A DNA stretch of 64,000 bases from VRUE01 sp035712345 (GTDB lineage: Bacteria > Actinomycetota > Thermoleophilia > Solirubrobacterales > 70-9). The first letter of the stretch is position 1. Each line of letters begins with the position of its first letter. The DNA lies in assembly GCA_035712345.1 (NCBI GenBank), contig DASTAY010000056.1, forward strand, positions 1 to 64,000, in the 5' to 3' direction. The position numbers and the translations under genes were made by a program. Below the pieces are notes generated by a model. It did no database searches, was not told the origin of the DNA, and worked only from the letters and a program-made list of their open reading frames with translations. Of the stretch, positions 25,601 to 32,718 are shown in pieces.

Positions 25601-26160
25601 GGACGCAGATGGCGCTGCCGCTGGACGCGCCGCGGGGGCCTTGGCTCGACCCGCTGGGCGATTGGGAGGCGATGATTGCGGACTACCGCTCGATCGGGAT
25701 GACGCTGGGCGAGCACCCGATCGGGATGATGCGGCCGGACCTCGACGGCGCCGTCCTTCGCAGCACCGACCTGGAGAGGGTCGAGGACGGAGCGACCGTC
25801 GAGGTCGGGGGGATGGTTGTCGCCCGGCAGCGCCCCGAGACCGCGGGCGGGGTGGTCTTCATGTTGCTCGAGGACGAGCGCGGGACCGTCAACCTGATCG
25901 TGCCGCCGGCGGTCTACGAGCGCCACCGGGCGCTGGTCCGCGCGGCCACTCTGGTCCGCGCCAAGGGCAGGCTGGAGCGCCGCGAAGGCACGACCAACGT
26001 GCTCGCCTCCGTGCTCGCCGACCTCGGGCGGGCGTCGGGGGCTCCCAGCCTCCGGGGCGGAGACGCTTCGGGCACGCCGGCGAAGACAAGCGAGCGGGCG
26101 CTCGCCGAGCTGGGGGCGGTCACGCCCACCGGCCACCATTTCGGCCGCCTCGCCCACTGA
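22696..26160 (+). CDS. dnaE2: Error-prone DNA polymerase DnaE2 with in-frame PE-2 insert
   Basis: 1154 residues, slightly longer than usual. Order: PHP domain (ELHAHSAFSFLDGASTPTEL, residues 5-24), C-family polymerase core with GRGRGSSVSSIVCYLTGLSH and the catalytic carboxylates of PDIDLDFPRD (Asp439, 441, 443), fingers (GFGFPKAHSAAFGLLAYQSA), HhH region and C-terminal OB domain. DnaE2 does SOS-induced translesion synthesis with ImuB. Residues about 74-104, in the PHP domain between TELTIALG and VHLTLLVES, are encoded by a palindromic element and have no place in the normal domain. A second Gly/Pro-rich insert lies near residue 860. GTG start; SOS-controlled with the two genes upstream. Confidence 0.93.
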   Translation: MDAPYIELHAHSAFSFLDGASTPTELAAAAAALGYPACALTDHDGLWGSMEFAKACEDFGIRAITGTELTIALGPRVLSRNGSHQSCGAVAPRTGPSHSAPPPASCVHLTLLVESATGYRNLCRLLTEAHAHTRDDTQRRAGQPAVTLEQLEARAEGLVCLSGCAGEGMVAGAWARGDPGGATATARRLLSAFGRDRFRVELQRPYWRHDRARNRWLVELAGRLGVPYVATGNVHSHALRRTHLQDAFVAIRLGTTLEASEPQRRGNPSSAMGSPEGMAKRFAEHPEAAAETLRLAERLVFDLNTELGYRYPRAEDPGADRELAEVCRALLAARYAGSEWRKEAEARLEEELRTIRVRGLSGFFLLHRDLLELAREVALEVRGPGTARSFMPPGRGRGSSVSSIVCYLTGLSHIDPVEKNLFSGRFLNEEVTEETVAPDIDLDFPRDIREKLIPRVHTRYGADRSALVAAFPTYRARGVVRDLGKALALPPEEIQRVAKMVGFHERSGEIADDVVAAIGAGRAAAPGWRALLGLVDEAMGLPRHASQHSGGMVISTRPLIDVCPVVPAAMEGRQIVQWDKDSCADAGFLKIDLLGLGMLSAVERCVEEVDRTRGERLDLSRIDFKDVETYESIRAAETTGVFQIESRAQMQMLPRTRPRCLDDLTVQVALVRPGPIQGGAVHPYIERRKRLREDPEYEIPYEHERLKPVLEETYGAIVYQEQVLEVAIALADFTHAEADGLRRAMSRKRSGEAIERFHERFLVGAVGAKEVPLEVAERVWQQIQGFSGFGFPKAHSAAFGLLAYQSAWLRIHYAPEFLCALLNEQPMGFYPPDALAHEAQRRGVRLAGPDANRSRVLCHVETPARWGGGATPAPVSGPSAPELRGGRVVRIGLGYVKGAREREMESLVAERERGGPYRGIADLASRAGVGRDGLERLAWAGALDGLVGDRRGALWEVGMVGTGRRSEGGTQMALPLDAPRGPWLDPLGDWEAMIADYRSIGMTLGEHPIGMMRPDLDGAVLRSTDLERVEDGATVEVGGMVVARQRPETAGGVVFMLLEDERGTVNLIVPPAVYERHRALVRAATLVRAKGRLERREGTTNVLASVLADLGRASGAPSLRGGDASGTPAKTSERALAELGAVTPTGHHFGRLAH
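22916..23007 (-). repeat. Palindromic element PE-2, copy 3 (in frame in dnaE2, opposite orientation)
   Basis: About 92 bp. Relative to the reverse complement of the O-antigen-ligase copies it keeps GCGGGTCCTGTC at one end, a TGCGGT...TCCTCGG loop region and CGCGCCACC near the other end. The stem bases differ on both arms (GGACTGG/CCAGTCC here, GGGGGCGG/CCGCCCCC there). Arms 22934-22953 and 22973-22992 pair at 16 of 20 positions. The pattern suggests that the folded structure is what is kept. Confidence 0.75.
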
Positions 26161-26262
26161 TCCGGATTATTTTCGCTAAAAAGTGGGTACGGGTGGGCCG
26201 CCTCCCTGGAACCTGAAGCAGCTGGTCCGCCCAATCCCAAATCCGATTCAGAGGAGATGGAT

Positions 26263-27129
26263 ATGAACCAGTCGATCCCACCGTGCCCTCGTCGACTGCG
26301 CCGCTTCGCGGTGCTCGTCGTCGCGATGCTGGTGTCGCTTGCCGCTTTTGCGGGCGCCGCCCGCGCGGCCAACTATGTCGCGCTCGGCGACTCCTACGCG
26401 GCCGGCCCGGTCATTCCCAACCAGATAGCGCCGCTCGGTTGCCTCAAGTCCGACCACAACTACGCCCACCTGGCGGCGCCGACGATCGGCCTGCCGCTGC
26501 GCGACGCGAGCTGCAGCGGCGCCACGACCGCCGACATGACCAACCCGCAGGAAACCGAACTAGGCACCAACCCGCCGCAGTTCGACTCGCTCGACGCCGA
26601 AACGACGCGCGTCTCGCTGACGATCGGCGGCAACGACATCGGCTTCTCGGAAATCATCGAAAGCTGCGTCACGCTCAACCCGTTCAGCACTCCCTGCAAG
26701 GACAAGTACGACTCCGGCGGCCACGATCAGATCGCCGAACGGATCGCCGCCACGGCGCCGAAGGTGGCGGCCGTGCTGCAGGGGATCCACAGCCGCTCGC
26801 CGAACGCCGAGGTGTTCGTCGTCAACTACGCGGACATCCTGCCGGAAACCGGCTTCGGCTGTTGGCCGCAGATGCCGCTCGGTTTCGGCGACGTCCCCTA
26901 CCTGCGAGCCAAGGAGAAGGAACTGAACGCGATGCTCGCCACGCAGGCCGCCGCCAACGGGGCCTCGGTGGTCAACTGGTACAACGCAAGCCTCGGTCAC
27001 GACGCCTGCAAGAGCGCCACGACGCGCTGGGTCGAGCCGCTCGTGCCGACCAACCCGGCGGCGCCGGTCCACCCGAACCTGGCCGGCATGACGGGGGCGG
27101 CCGCGATCCTCGGTCCGGTGGCGAAATGA
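26263..27129 (+). CDS. Secreted SGNH-family lipase/esterase
   Basis: 288 residues from the second ATG, which sits 6 bases after GAGGAG; an ATG two codons upstream is less well spaced. A signal peptide (FAVLVVAMLVSLAAFAGAAR, cleavage near ARA-A) precedes an SGNH domain: YVALGDSYAAG (Ser of block I), SCSGATTADM, LTIGGNDIGF (Asn of block III) and PVHPNLAGM (catalytic His). This is the Streptomyces-type secreted lipase family. Glu codons are mostly GAA (8 of 11), unlike dnaE2 next door. It stands alone, followed by a large hairpin. Confidence 0.9.
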   Translation: MNQSIPPCPRRLRRFAVLVVAMLVSLAAFAGAARAANYVALGDSYAAGPVIPNQIAPLGCLKSDHNYAHLAAPTIGLPLRDASCSGATTADMTNPQETELGTNPPQFDSLDAETTRVSLTIGGNDIGFSEIIESCVTLNPFSTPCKDKYDSGGHDQIAERIAATAPKVAAVLQGIHSRSPNAEVFVVNYADILPETGFGCWPQMPLGFGDVPYLRAKEKELNAMLATQAAANGASVVNWYNASLGHDACKSATTRWVEPLVPTNPAAPVHPNLAGMTGAAAILGPVAK

Positions 27130-27141
27130 GTTAGGCGGCAA

Positions 27142-27254
27142 GAACCGATCCCGGTAGGGGTTCCACTTAACTTTTTCGGTGAGTCGGGCTTAGCTGGCGC
27201 CCGCTGCACTCGACGAAAAAGTACAAGACGTTTCACCCCTACCGGGATCGGTTC
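27142..27254. repeat. Large palindrome that supplies the HxlR gene's 3' end
   Basis: Outer arms of 20 bases (27142-27161 and 27235-27254, GAACCGATCCCGGTAGGGGT and its exact complement), with an inner pair CTTTTTCGGTGAGT/ACTCGACGAAAAAG at 12 of 14. It lies between the SGNH gene and the minus-strand HxlR gene; the HxlR stop codon at 27190-27192 lies in the loop. It could act as a bidirectional terminator, but it looks like an inserted element because the last 20 or so HxlR residues come from it. Confidence 0.75.
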
Positions 27255-27918
27255 CCGGCGAGCACGGTTCGGGCATCGGGAAGAGGCGGAGGAAGCGGGC
27301 CTCGCGCTTGGAGCCCTCGAGCTTCATCGCCCCCGAGGCGAGCGCCTCGTCTAGTGGCAGCTCGCCACTGAGAACAGCGGCCATCAGGCCCGCCTCGGCG
27401 AATTCGAAGCGCGCGGTCGGGTCCTCAACCGGTCCACGGTCCAGCGTCAGCTCACCCTCGCGGATACCGACGCGGTAGTCGTCCTCACCTATGCGCAGCC
27501 CGTAAGTGGCGTCGAGATCGCCCGCCGCCTCGCGGTCGAACAGCGACCGCAGCGCCAGCACGATCGAGTCGGGCCCGATCTCCTGGCTCTCGGGCGGGAC
27601 CGGCGAGCGCGCGCCCCAGGCGCCCAGCTTGGTCACGATCGGCTCCAGCTCCGCGCCCCACTCGGTCAGCTCATACACGTGGGTGGCCGCCGGCGGCGGC
27701 AGCTCGCGCCGCCGCACGATGCCGTTGCGCTCGAGCTCGCGCAGCCGCTCCGAGAGGATGTTGGGGCTGGCATGGGGCAGCCCGGCGCGCAGGTCGGTGA
27801 AGCGCTTCGGGCCGAGCAGCAGCTCACGCACGACGAGCAGCGCCCAGCGCTCGCCGACCAGGTCGAGCGCATAGGCGAAGCGGCACGCCTCACCGTATGA
27901 ACGCTTCTTCCTTTCCAC
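27190..27918 (-). CDS. HxlR-family regulator with C-terminal SCP2-like domain
   Basis: 242 residues. Residues 1-110 are an HxlR winged helix: CRFAYALDLVGERWALLVVR, PKRFTDLRAGLPHASPNILS and YELTEWGAELEPIV. Residues 115-220 resemble an SCP2/sterol-carrier-like domain (YRVGIREGELTLDRGPVEDP, then GELPLDEALASGAMKLEG). This fusion is known in actinobacterial HxlR proteins. The last 20 or so residues (CSPGTDPGRGETSCTF) are encoded by the palindrome described above and look unrelated to the domain. It is divergent from an MFS exporter, its likely target. Confidence 0.88.
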   Translation of the reverse strand: MERKKRSYGEACRFAYALDLVGERWALLVVRELLLGPKRFTDLRAGLPHASPNILSERLRELERNGIVRRRELPPPAATHVYELTEWGAELEPIVTKLGAWGARSPVPPESQEIGPDSIVLALRSLFDREAAGDLDATYGLRIGEDDYRVGIREGELTLDRGPVEDPTARFEFAEAGLMAAVLSGELPLDEALASGAMKLEGSKREARFLRLFPMPEPCSPGTDPGRGETSCTFSSSAAGAS

Positions 27919-27922
27919 GCCG

Positions 27923-27958
27923 ACCAGTCTACAGGGTTAATATAAATTTACAACTGGT
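27923..27958. promoter_or_regulatory. Divergent HxlR-MFS promoter/operator region
   Basis: ACCAGT/ACTGGT arms flank an AT-rich block (TTAATATAAATTTA), a rare composition here and a likely site for both -10 boxes and regulator binding. The surrounding gap is 76 bp. Confidence 0.45.
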
Positions 27959-27994
27959 GGGTCCTTTTTCTGAACCATTTGCTAAGGTGGCCCG

Positions 27995-29476
27995 ATGCCG
28001 AACGAATCGCACAACCGCTGGCTCGCCCTCTACGTCCTCTGCGCCGGGGTCCTGATGATCGTCCTCGACATCACGATCGTGAACGTCGCGCTGCCTTCGA
28101 TCCAGGACGACCTCGGCTTCTCGCAGAGCAACCTGGCCTGGGTGGTCAACGCCTACCTGGTCCCCTTCGGCGGCCTGCTCCTGCTCGCCGGCCGGCTCGG
28201 CGACCTGCTCGGTCAGCGCCGCGTCTTCCTCGCCGGCCTGGTCGTCTTCACCACGGCCTCGCTGCTCTGCGGTGTCTCCCAGAGCCAGGAGATGCTGGTC
28301 GCGGCGCGCTTCGTCCAGGGCGTCGGCGGCGCGCTCACCTCGGCGGTGGTCCTGGGCATGATCGTGACCATGTTCCCGGAGCCGCGCGAGCAGGCGAAAG
28401 CGATCGGCGTCTATGGCTTCGTCGCCTCGGCGGGCGGCACGATCGGCCTCCTGCTCGGCGGCGTGCTGACCGAGGCGATCGCCTGGCACTGGATCTTCTT
28501 CATCAACCTCCCGATCGGGATCGGGACCTTCGTCTTCACCCGCCGCCTGGTCGCCGACCGGCCCGGGTTGGGCTTCGGCAAGGGCGCCGATGTCCTCGGC
28601 GCGGTGCTGATCACGAGCGGGTTGATGCTCGGCGTCTACACGATCCTCGAGGTCTCCGAAAAGGGCTGGGGGTCGACCCAGACCCTGATCCTCGGCGCGA
28701 TCTCGCTGGCCCTGGAGACCGCCTTCGTCGTGCGCCAGGCGCGGATCGCCAACCCGCTGATGCCGCTGCGGCTGTTCCGCTCGCGCAACGTCTCCGGCGC
28801 CAACGGGCTGCAGATGCTGCTCGTCGCCGGGATGTTCTCGACCTTCTTCCTCGGCGCCCTCTACCTGCAGGAGATCCTCGGCTACGACCCGCTCGAAGTC
28901 GGCCTCGCCTTCCTGCCGACGACGCTGGTGATGGGCACGCTCTCGCTCGGCTACTCGGAAAAGCTGATCATGCGCTTCGGCCCGCGCAACATGCTGATCC
29001 CGGGGATGATCCTGGTCGGCATCGCGCTGCTGCTCTTCGCCCGCACGCCGGTCGACGGCAGCTACCTGCCCGACCTGCTGCCGCCGCTGCTCCTCTTCGG
29101 CGTCGGCGTGGGGATCTCGTTCCCCTCGCTGATGACGCTGGCGATGTCCGGAGCGACCCCGGAGGACGCCGGGCTCGCCTCGGGCGTGGTCAACACCAGC
29201 GCCCAGGTCGGCGGCGCGATCGGCCTCGCGCTGCTCGCCACGCTCGCCGCCGAACGCACCTCCGACAAGCTGGCCGAGGGCGCCTCGCACGCCGCCGCGC
29301 TCAACTCCGGCTTCCACCTCGCCTACGTGGTCGCGGCGGGGCTGGTCGCGGCGGCGCTGGCGATCGCCGTCTTCATCCTGCGCTCCGCACCGATGCCCGA
29401 CCCGGCCGCGATGGCCGGCGCCGGCGAGGCCGAGGAGCACGGCGCCCCCGAGCCCATGTACTCGGAGGCCGGATAG
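27995..29476 (+). CDS. MFS exporter, DHA2 (EmrB/QacA-like) family
   Basis: 493 residues with about 14 membrane helices. Family marks are MIVLDITIVNVALPSIQDDL in helix 1 (motif D1), WVVNAYLVPFGGLLLLAGRL and GDLLGQRRVF (motif A), and AARFVQGVGGALTSAVVLGM with EARs of motif C further on. DHA2 exporters use the proton gradient to expel drugs or metabolites. The divergent HxlR gene probably controls it. The stop is followed by a hairpin element, after which a VOC protein is encoded on the same strand. Substrate unknown. Confidence 0.92.
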   Translation: MPNESHNRWLALYVLCAGVLMIVLDITIVNVALPSIQDDLGFSQSNLAWVVNAYLVPFGGLLLLAGRLGDLLGQRRVFLAGLVVFTTASLLCGVSQSQEMLVAARFVQGVGGALTSAVVLGMIVTMFPEPREQAKAIGVYGFVASAGGTIGLLLGGVLTEAIAWHWIFFINLPIGIGTFVFTRRLVADRPGLGFGKGADVLGAVLITSGLMLGVYTILEVSEKGWGSTQTLILGAISLALETAFVVRQARIANPLMPLRLFRSRNVSGANGLQMLLVAGMFSTFFLGALYLQEILGYDPLEVGLAFLPTTLVMGTLSLGYSEKLIMRFGPRNMLIPGMILVGIALLLFARTPVDGSYLPDLLPPLLLFGVGVGISFPSLMTLAMSGATPEDAGLASGVVNTSAQVGGAIGLALLATLAAERTSDKLAEGASHAAALNSGFHLAYVVAAGLVAAALAIAVFILRSAPMPDPAAMAGAGEAEEHGAPEPMYSEAG

Positions 29477-29483
29477 GGAAATC

Positions 29484-29535
29484 GGACGAGTGGACCTTTT
29501 GCCCCCGTTTCCGGGGGTCAAATGACCACTCGTCC
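29484..29535. repeat. Hairpin element PE-4, copy 2
   Basis: 52-bp palindrome with arms GGACGAGTGG/CCACTCGTCC and a GCCCCCG/CCGGGGG core, between the MFS and VOC genes. No U-tract follows. The core resembles the hairpin at 2351-2395. It could also act as a Rho-assisted terminator or mRNA end. Confidence 0.6.
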
Positions 29536-29554
29536 CCGTCGAAGGAGGAGAGAT

Positions 29555-29923
29555 ATGGGACAGCCGGTGGTGCATTTCGAGGTGGTCGGTAAGGACGGGA
29601 GCAAGCTGCAGAGCTACTACGCCGACCTGTTCGACTGGAAGATCGACGCCAGCAACCCGATGAGCTACGGGCTCGTCAAAGGCGAGGACAACCCCTCGAA
29701 CATGGGCAGCATCGGCGGCGGCATCGGCCCGGGGCCCGACGGCTACGAGGGCCACGTCACCTTCTACGTCGCCGTGCCCGACGTCGAGCGGGCTCTGCAA
29801 AAGGCCGAGCAGCTCGGCGGCACCCGCGTGATGGGCCCGGAGACGATCATGGGCGAAATCGAGCTCGGCCAGTTCACCGATCCCGAGGGTCACCTGATCG
29901 GCCTGGTGCGCGGCTCGGAGTAG
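29555..29923 (+). CDS. VOC (glyoxalase/bleomycin-resistance-like) protein
   Basis: 122 residues from the ATG just after GGAGGAG; an upstream in-frame ATG lies in the hairpin element and is rejected. The fold has two beta-alpha-beta modules: VVHFEVVGKDGSKLQSYYAD at the start and HVTFYVAVPDVERALQKAEQ, then GQFTDPEGHLIGLV at the end, with His and Glu residues in typical metal-site places. Such proteins include dioxygenases, isomerases and drug-binding proteins. Substrate is unknown. Confidence 0.85.
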   Translation: MGQPVVHFEVVGKDGSKLQSYYADLFDWKIDASNPMSYGLVKGEDNPSNMGSIGGGIGPGPDGYEGHVTFYVAVPDVERALQKAEQLGGTRVMGPETIMGEIELGQFTDPEGHLIGLVRGSE

Positions 29924-29956
29924 GACCGATCCCGCCAGGCGCCCCGTGGCGTCGGC

Positions 29957-30721
29957 TCAGCCGGCGGCTTCGGCGCGTTTGAGGCCGCCCCGCGCCCAAA
30001 GAGCGAAGACGGCGGGGAGGACGACCGCTACGGCGAAGGCGAGGGCGACGACCACCGGTTCGCCGGAGATGAAGCCGCGGCCCGCCTCGAGCAAGGCGGT
30101 GACCGGGTTGACCGAGGCGACGGCGTGGATCCAGCCGCTGAGCAGACTCAGCGGCACGTAGACGGGGGCCAGGAAGAGGATCAGGAAAACGGGGAACTGC
30201 ATCAGCGGGCCGCCCTGGATCGAGCGCACCCGCATCGCGACCCCGGCCGCCCACAGCGTCGCCGTGAGGTTGACGAGGATCGCCAGCCCGTAGAGGCCGA
30301 TCAGTTCGACGCCCTCACCGCCCACCTGCATGCCGACGACGAGCGCGACGACGGTGAGCACCGTCCAGGTGATCAACGCCCGCACCAGCGCCGCCATGGC
30401 GTAGCCGGCGACGATTCCGCGCCGGTCGCTGGCCGCCAGCAGGTAGCGCCGGGCGAAGCCGGTCTCGAAGTCGCGGGCGATGCCGAACCCGGTGAAGACG
30501 CCGCCGAAGGCCGCCGACTGGAGCAGGACGAAGACGAACTGGAAGGCGGTGTAGCCGCTGGGGAATTCGAAGCCGGGCGCGCTGCCGATCGCCGAGAGGC
30601 CACCGGCGAAGGCGGTGAAGAAGAAGAGCGGGAAGAGGATGCCCGGCGCGAGGAACTGCGGGTTGGAGAGGAAGTTGTGGATGCTGCGCCAGGCGACGGC
30701 GACGGCAATCTTAGAGCCCAT
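29957..30721 (-). CDS. ABC-2 type exporter permease (DrrB-like), distal
   Basis: 254 residues, six predicted membrane helices. Marks: RSIHNFLSNPQFLAPGILFP at the start, the GFGIARDFETGFARRYLLAA loop and ASVNPVTALLEAGRGF before the last helix, all typical of DrrB-type permeases. The start ATG lies inside the left arm of element PE-3 (30713-30736), so the leader of this gene is formed by the repeat. It is the third gene of an ATPase-permease-permease unit; export substrate is unknown. Confidence 0.88.
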   Translation of the reverse strand: MGSKIAVAVAWRSIHNFLSNPQFLAPGILFPLFFFTAFAGGLSAIGSAPGFEFPSGYTAFQFVFVLLQSAAFGGVFTGFGIARDFETGFARRYLLAASDRRGIVAGYAMAALVRALITWTVLTVVALVVGMQVGGEGVELIGLYGLAILVNLTATLWAAGVAMRVRSIQGGPLMQFPVFLILFLAPVYVPLSLLSGWIHAVASVNPVTALLEAGRGFISGEPVVVALAFAVAVVLPAVFALWARGGLKRAEAAG

Positions 30722-30874
30722 CCGAAACCCCCCGCGCACGTCTGGCGGCGGCGGACGCTGCGCGGTGCGGCGTCCTCGGTCGGCCAAATAGCGCTGCTAT
30801 TCGGCCTCCCTGCGTCCTTGCCCCGCTTGGTCCGGCGCTCGCCAGCCGCACACGCGGGTTTTCGGATGGGCTCT
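30713..30874. repeat. Palindromic element PE-3, copy 2
   Basis: 162-bp imperfect palindrome between the two permease genes. Outer arms are 30713-30736 and 30853-30874 (AGAGCCCATCCGAAA and its complement, one small bulge). An inner hairpin GGCCAAATAGC/GCTATTCGGCC lies at 30782-30806. It shares CGTCCTCGGTCG, CTCCCTGCGTCCT and GCTTGGTCC with the element at 8859-8964. The left arm includes the start codon of the distal permease. Confidence 0.75.
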
Positions 30875-30880
30875 TGCGGG

Positions 30881-31660
30881 TCACGTCCTCACCAGCCTCG
30901 TCTTCAGCGTGCGCGTCGCCGCGTACATGCCGATCGTCCCTATCGCCGCGGCGATCGCGAAGCCGAGCGCCAGCTCGCCGAGGTTCCAGCCTTCGATCAG
31001 GAGCGAGCGGAAGGCCTGCAGCAGGTAGGAGACCGGGTTGACGCTGGCGACCGCGTGGAACCAGTCGGTCTGCAGCAGTTCCAGCGGCAGCGACATCGAG
31101 GAGAGGAAGAGGAAGACGAAGAAGACCGGGAAGAGCCCCTGCACCGCCTCGCCGCTCCCCATGCGCAGCGCGGCGAAGAGGCCGAGCGTGCCGAAGGCGA
31201 CGGTGACCGAGACCGAGAGGGCGACGATGACCAGGGCGCCGCCGGCGCCGGCCGCGAGATCGGCGCCGGCGATCAGGCCGACGCTGAGGTAGACGGCGCC
31301 CTGCACCACGCCGAGCACGACGGCGCCGGCGAGCAGGCCGCTGAGCAGCGCCGCGCCGCGCAGCGGCGTCAGCGCGAGGCGGTTGAGGAAGCCCGTCTCG
31401 ATGTCGCGGGCGAGATCGGTGCCGGCGTTCATCACCGAGAACAGCGCCCCCTGCATGAAGGGCACCGCGAGGGCGAAGGTGAGGTAGGAGTCGGTCGGGA
31501 AGCCGGGCAGGTCGGTCGCGCTTTTGAGCCCGCCCGAGTTCACCGCGAGCAGGAAGAGCGGGAAGATCAGCGCCGGCACTATCTGCCCCGGCTGTCGCAG
31601 CGTGCGCAGCACCGAGCGGCGGGCCAGTTGGCCGACCTGGGTGCGCAGGGTCGCGTTCAC
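30881..31660 (-). CDS. ABC-2 type exporter permease (DrrB-like), proximal
   Basis: 259 residues with six predicted membrane helices: RSVLRTLRQPGQIVPALIFP, then LFLLAVNSGG, then GTDLARDIETGFLNRLALTP and ASVNPVSYLLQAFRSLLIEG. It is paralogous to the distal permease, so the pair probably forms a heterodimer. The start overlaps the ATPase stop by 4 bases, which supports translational coupling. The 160-bp gap to the next permease is filled by PE-3. Confidence 0.9.
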   Translation of the reverse strand: MNATLRTQVGQLARRSVLRTLRQPGQIVPALIFPLFLLAVNSGGLKSATDLPGFPTDSYLTFALAVPFMQGALFSVMNAGTDLARDIETGFLNRLALTPLRGAALLSGLLAGAVVLGVVQGAVYLSVGLIAGADLAAGAGGALVIVALSVSVTVAFGTLGLFAALRMGSGEAVQGLFPVFFVFLFLSSMSLPLELLQTDWFHAVASVNPVSYLLQAFRSLLIEGWNLGELALGFAIAAAIGTIGMYAATRTLKTRLVRT

Positions 31661-32673
31661 GAAGCGCCCACCGCCTCCATTTCCCCGCTCCCCGGCTCGC
31701 TCTCGGCGTCCTCGCCGGCGCCCTCCAGCGAGCGGCCGGTCTTGGCGAGGAAGACGTCGTCGAGCGAGGGCGCATGCAGCTGCAGCTGCTCGATCGAGAT
31801 CCCCGCCGCGTCGAGCGCCCGGACCACGTCGGCGAGCTGGGACTCGCCGCCCTCCAGCCGCACCGAGGCGGCGCCCCGGTGCGAGGCGGTCGTCGCCTCG
31901 CCGAACGGTTGCAGCGCCCTCGCCACCCGCTCCTGGTCGGCGATGTCGCGTGGGACGGCCTCGACGGTGGGGCGGCCGATCTCCGCCTTGAGCTCGGCCG
32001 GCGTCCCCTCGGCGACGATCGTGCCGTGGTCGATGATCCCGACCCGGTCGGCGAGCGCGTCGGCCTCCTCCAGGTACTGGGTGGTGAGGAAGACGGTGAC
32101 GCCCTCCTTGGCCAGGCCCGCGACCTCGTCCCAGAGCGCCGTGCGGCTCTGGATGTCGAGGCCGGTCGTCGGCTCGTCGAGGAAGAGGATGCTCGGCCGG
32201 TGGGCGAGCGCGAGCGCCAGGTCGAGTCGCCGCTTCATCCCGCCCGAGTAGCCGCCGACTTTGCGGTCGGCCGCTTCGGAGAGGCCGACCCGGGCGAGCA
32301 GCTCGTCGGAGCGCTCGGTCCGCTCGGCCTTCGGGATGCCGTGCAGCGCGGTCTGCAGGCGCATGTGCTCGCGGCCGGTCAGCAGCGGGTCGAGCGCCGC
32401 TTCCTGCAGCGCCGCGCCGATCGCCCCGCGCACCTTGCCGCCTTCGCTCGCGATGTCGAAGCCCGCCACCCGCGCGACCCCCGCCGTCGGCGGCAGCAGC
32501 GTGGTCAGCATCAGCACGGTCGTCGACTTGCCCGCCCCGTTGGGGCCGAGGAAGCCGTAGATCTCACCGGGGGCGACCCGCAGGTCGATCCCGTCGACCG
32601 CCCGCGGGCCGTTCTTGAACTCGCGCACCAGCCCCTCGGCTTCGATCCCCGCTTGTCCCGTTTGCTCGCTCAT
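31657..32673 (-). CDS. ABC transporter ATPase (DrrA-like)
   Basis: 338 residues. Walker A GPNGAGKSTT, Q-loop region, signature YSGGMKRRLDLA, Walker B LFLDEPTTGLD and switch His region LTTQYLEEAD are all present, so it should be active. The C-terminal 100 residues form the DrrA-type domain (VEAVPRDIADQERVARAL, ending SLDDVFLAKTGRSLEG). DrrAB systems export lipids or drugs such as daunorubicin. The MarR gene is divergent; only about 25-45 bp separate the starts, with inverted repeats around the ATPase start codon. Confidence 0.93.
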   Translation of the reverse strand: MSEQTGQAGIEAEGLVREFKNGPRAVDGIDLRVAPGEIYGFLGPNGAGKSTTVLMLTTLLPPTAGVARVAGFDIASEGGKVRGAIGAALQEAALDPLLTGREHMRLQTALHGIPKAERTERSDELLARVGLSEAADRKVGGYSGGMKRRLDLALALAHRPSILFLDEPTTGLDIQSRTALWDEVAGLAKEGVTVFLTTQYLEEADALADRVGIIDHGTIVAEGTPAELKAEIGRPTVEAVPRDIADQERVARALQPFGEATTASHRGAASVRLEGGESQLADVVRALDAAGISIEQLQLHAPSLDDVFLAKTGRSLEGAGEDAESEPGSGEMEAVGAS

Positions 32674-32703
32674 CTCAATGGTTGAGGTTTACCAAGATTG
32701 AGA
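32674..32703. promoter_or_regulatory. Probable MarR operator between DrrA-like and MarR genes
   Basis: CTCAATGGTTGAG (32674-32686) has CTCAA/TTGAG arms, and TCTCAAT (32673-32679) is also inverted relative to ATTGAGA (32697-32703). The site touches the ATPase start codon, so bound regulator would block exporter expression and autoregulate the MarR gene. Confidence 0.55.
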
Positions 32704-32718
32704 TTAAGATGCATCGCG

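Noticed and set aside
22930..26157. Very long open frame antisense to dnaE2
   Set aside because: Its translation is Arg/Ala/Gly/Asp-rich without family motifs and mirrors GC-rich codon positions of dnaE2; it is a shadow frame.
27929..29893. Long minus-strand frame antisense to the MFS exporter and VOC gene
   Set aside because: Low-complexity Glu/Arg/Asp shadow sequence; real genes lie on the plus strand.
30125..32251. Long plus-strand frame across the ABC exporter genes
   Set aside because: Antisense to three clear minus-strand genes; composition is that of a shadow frame.
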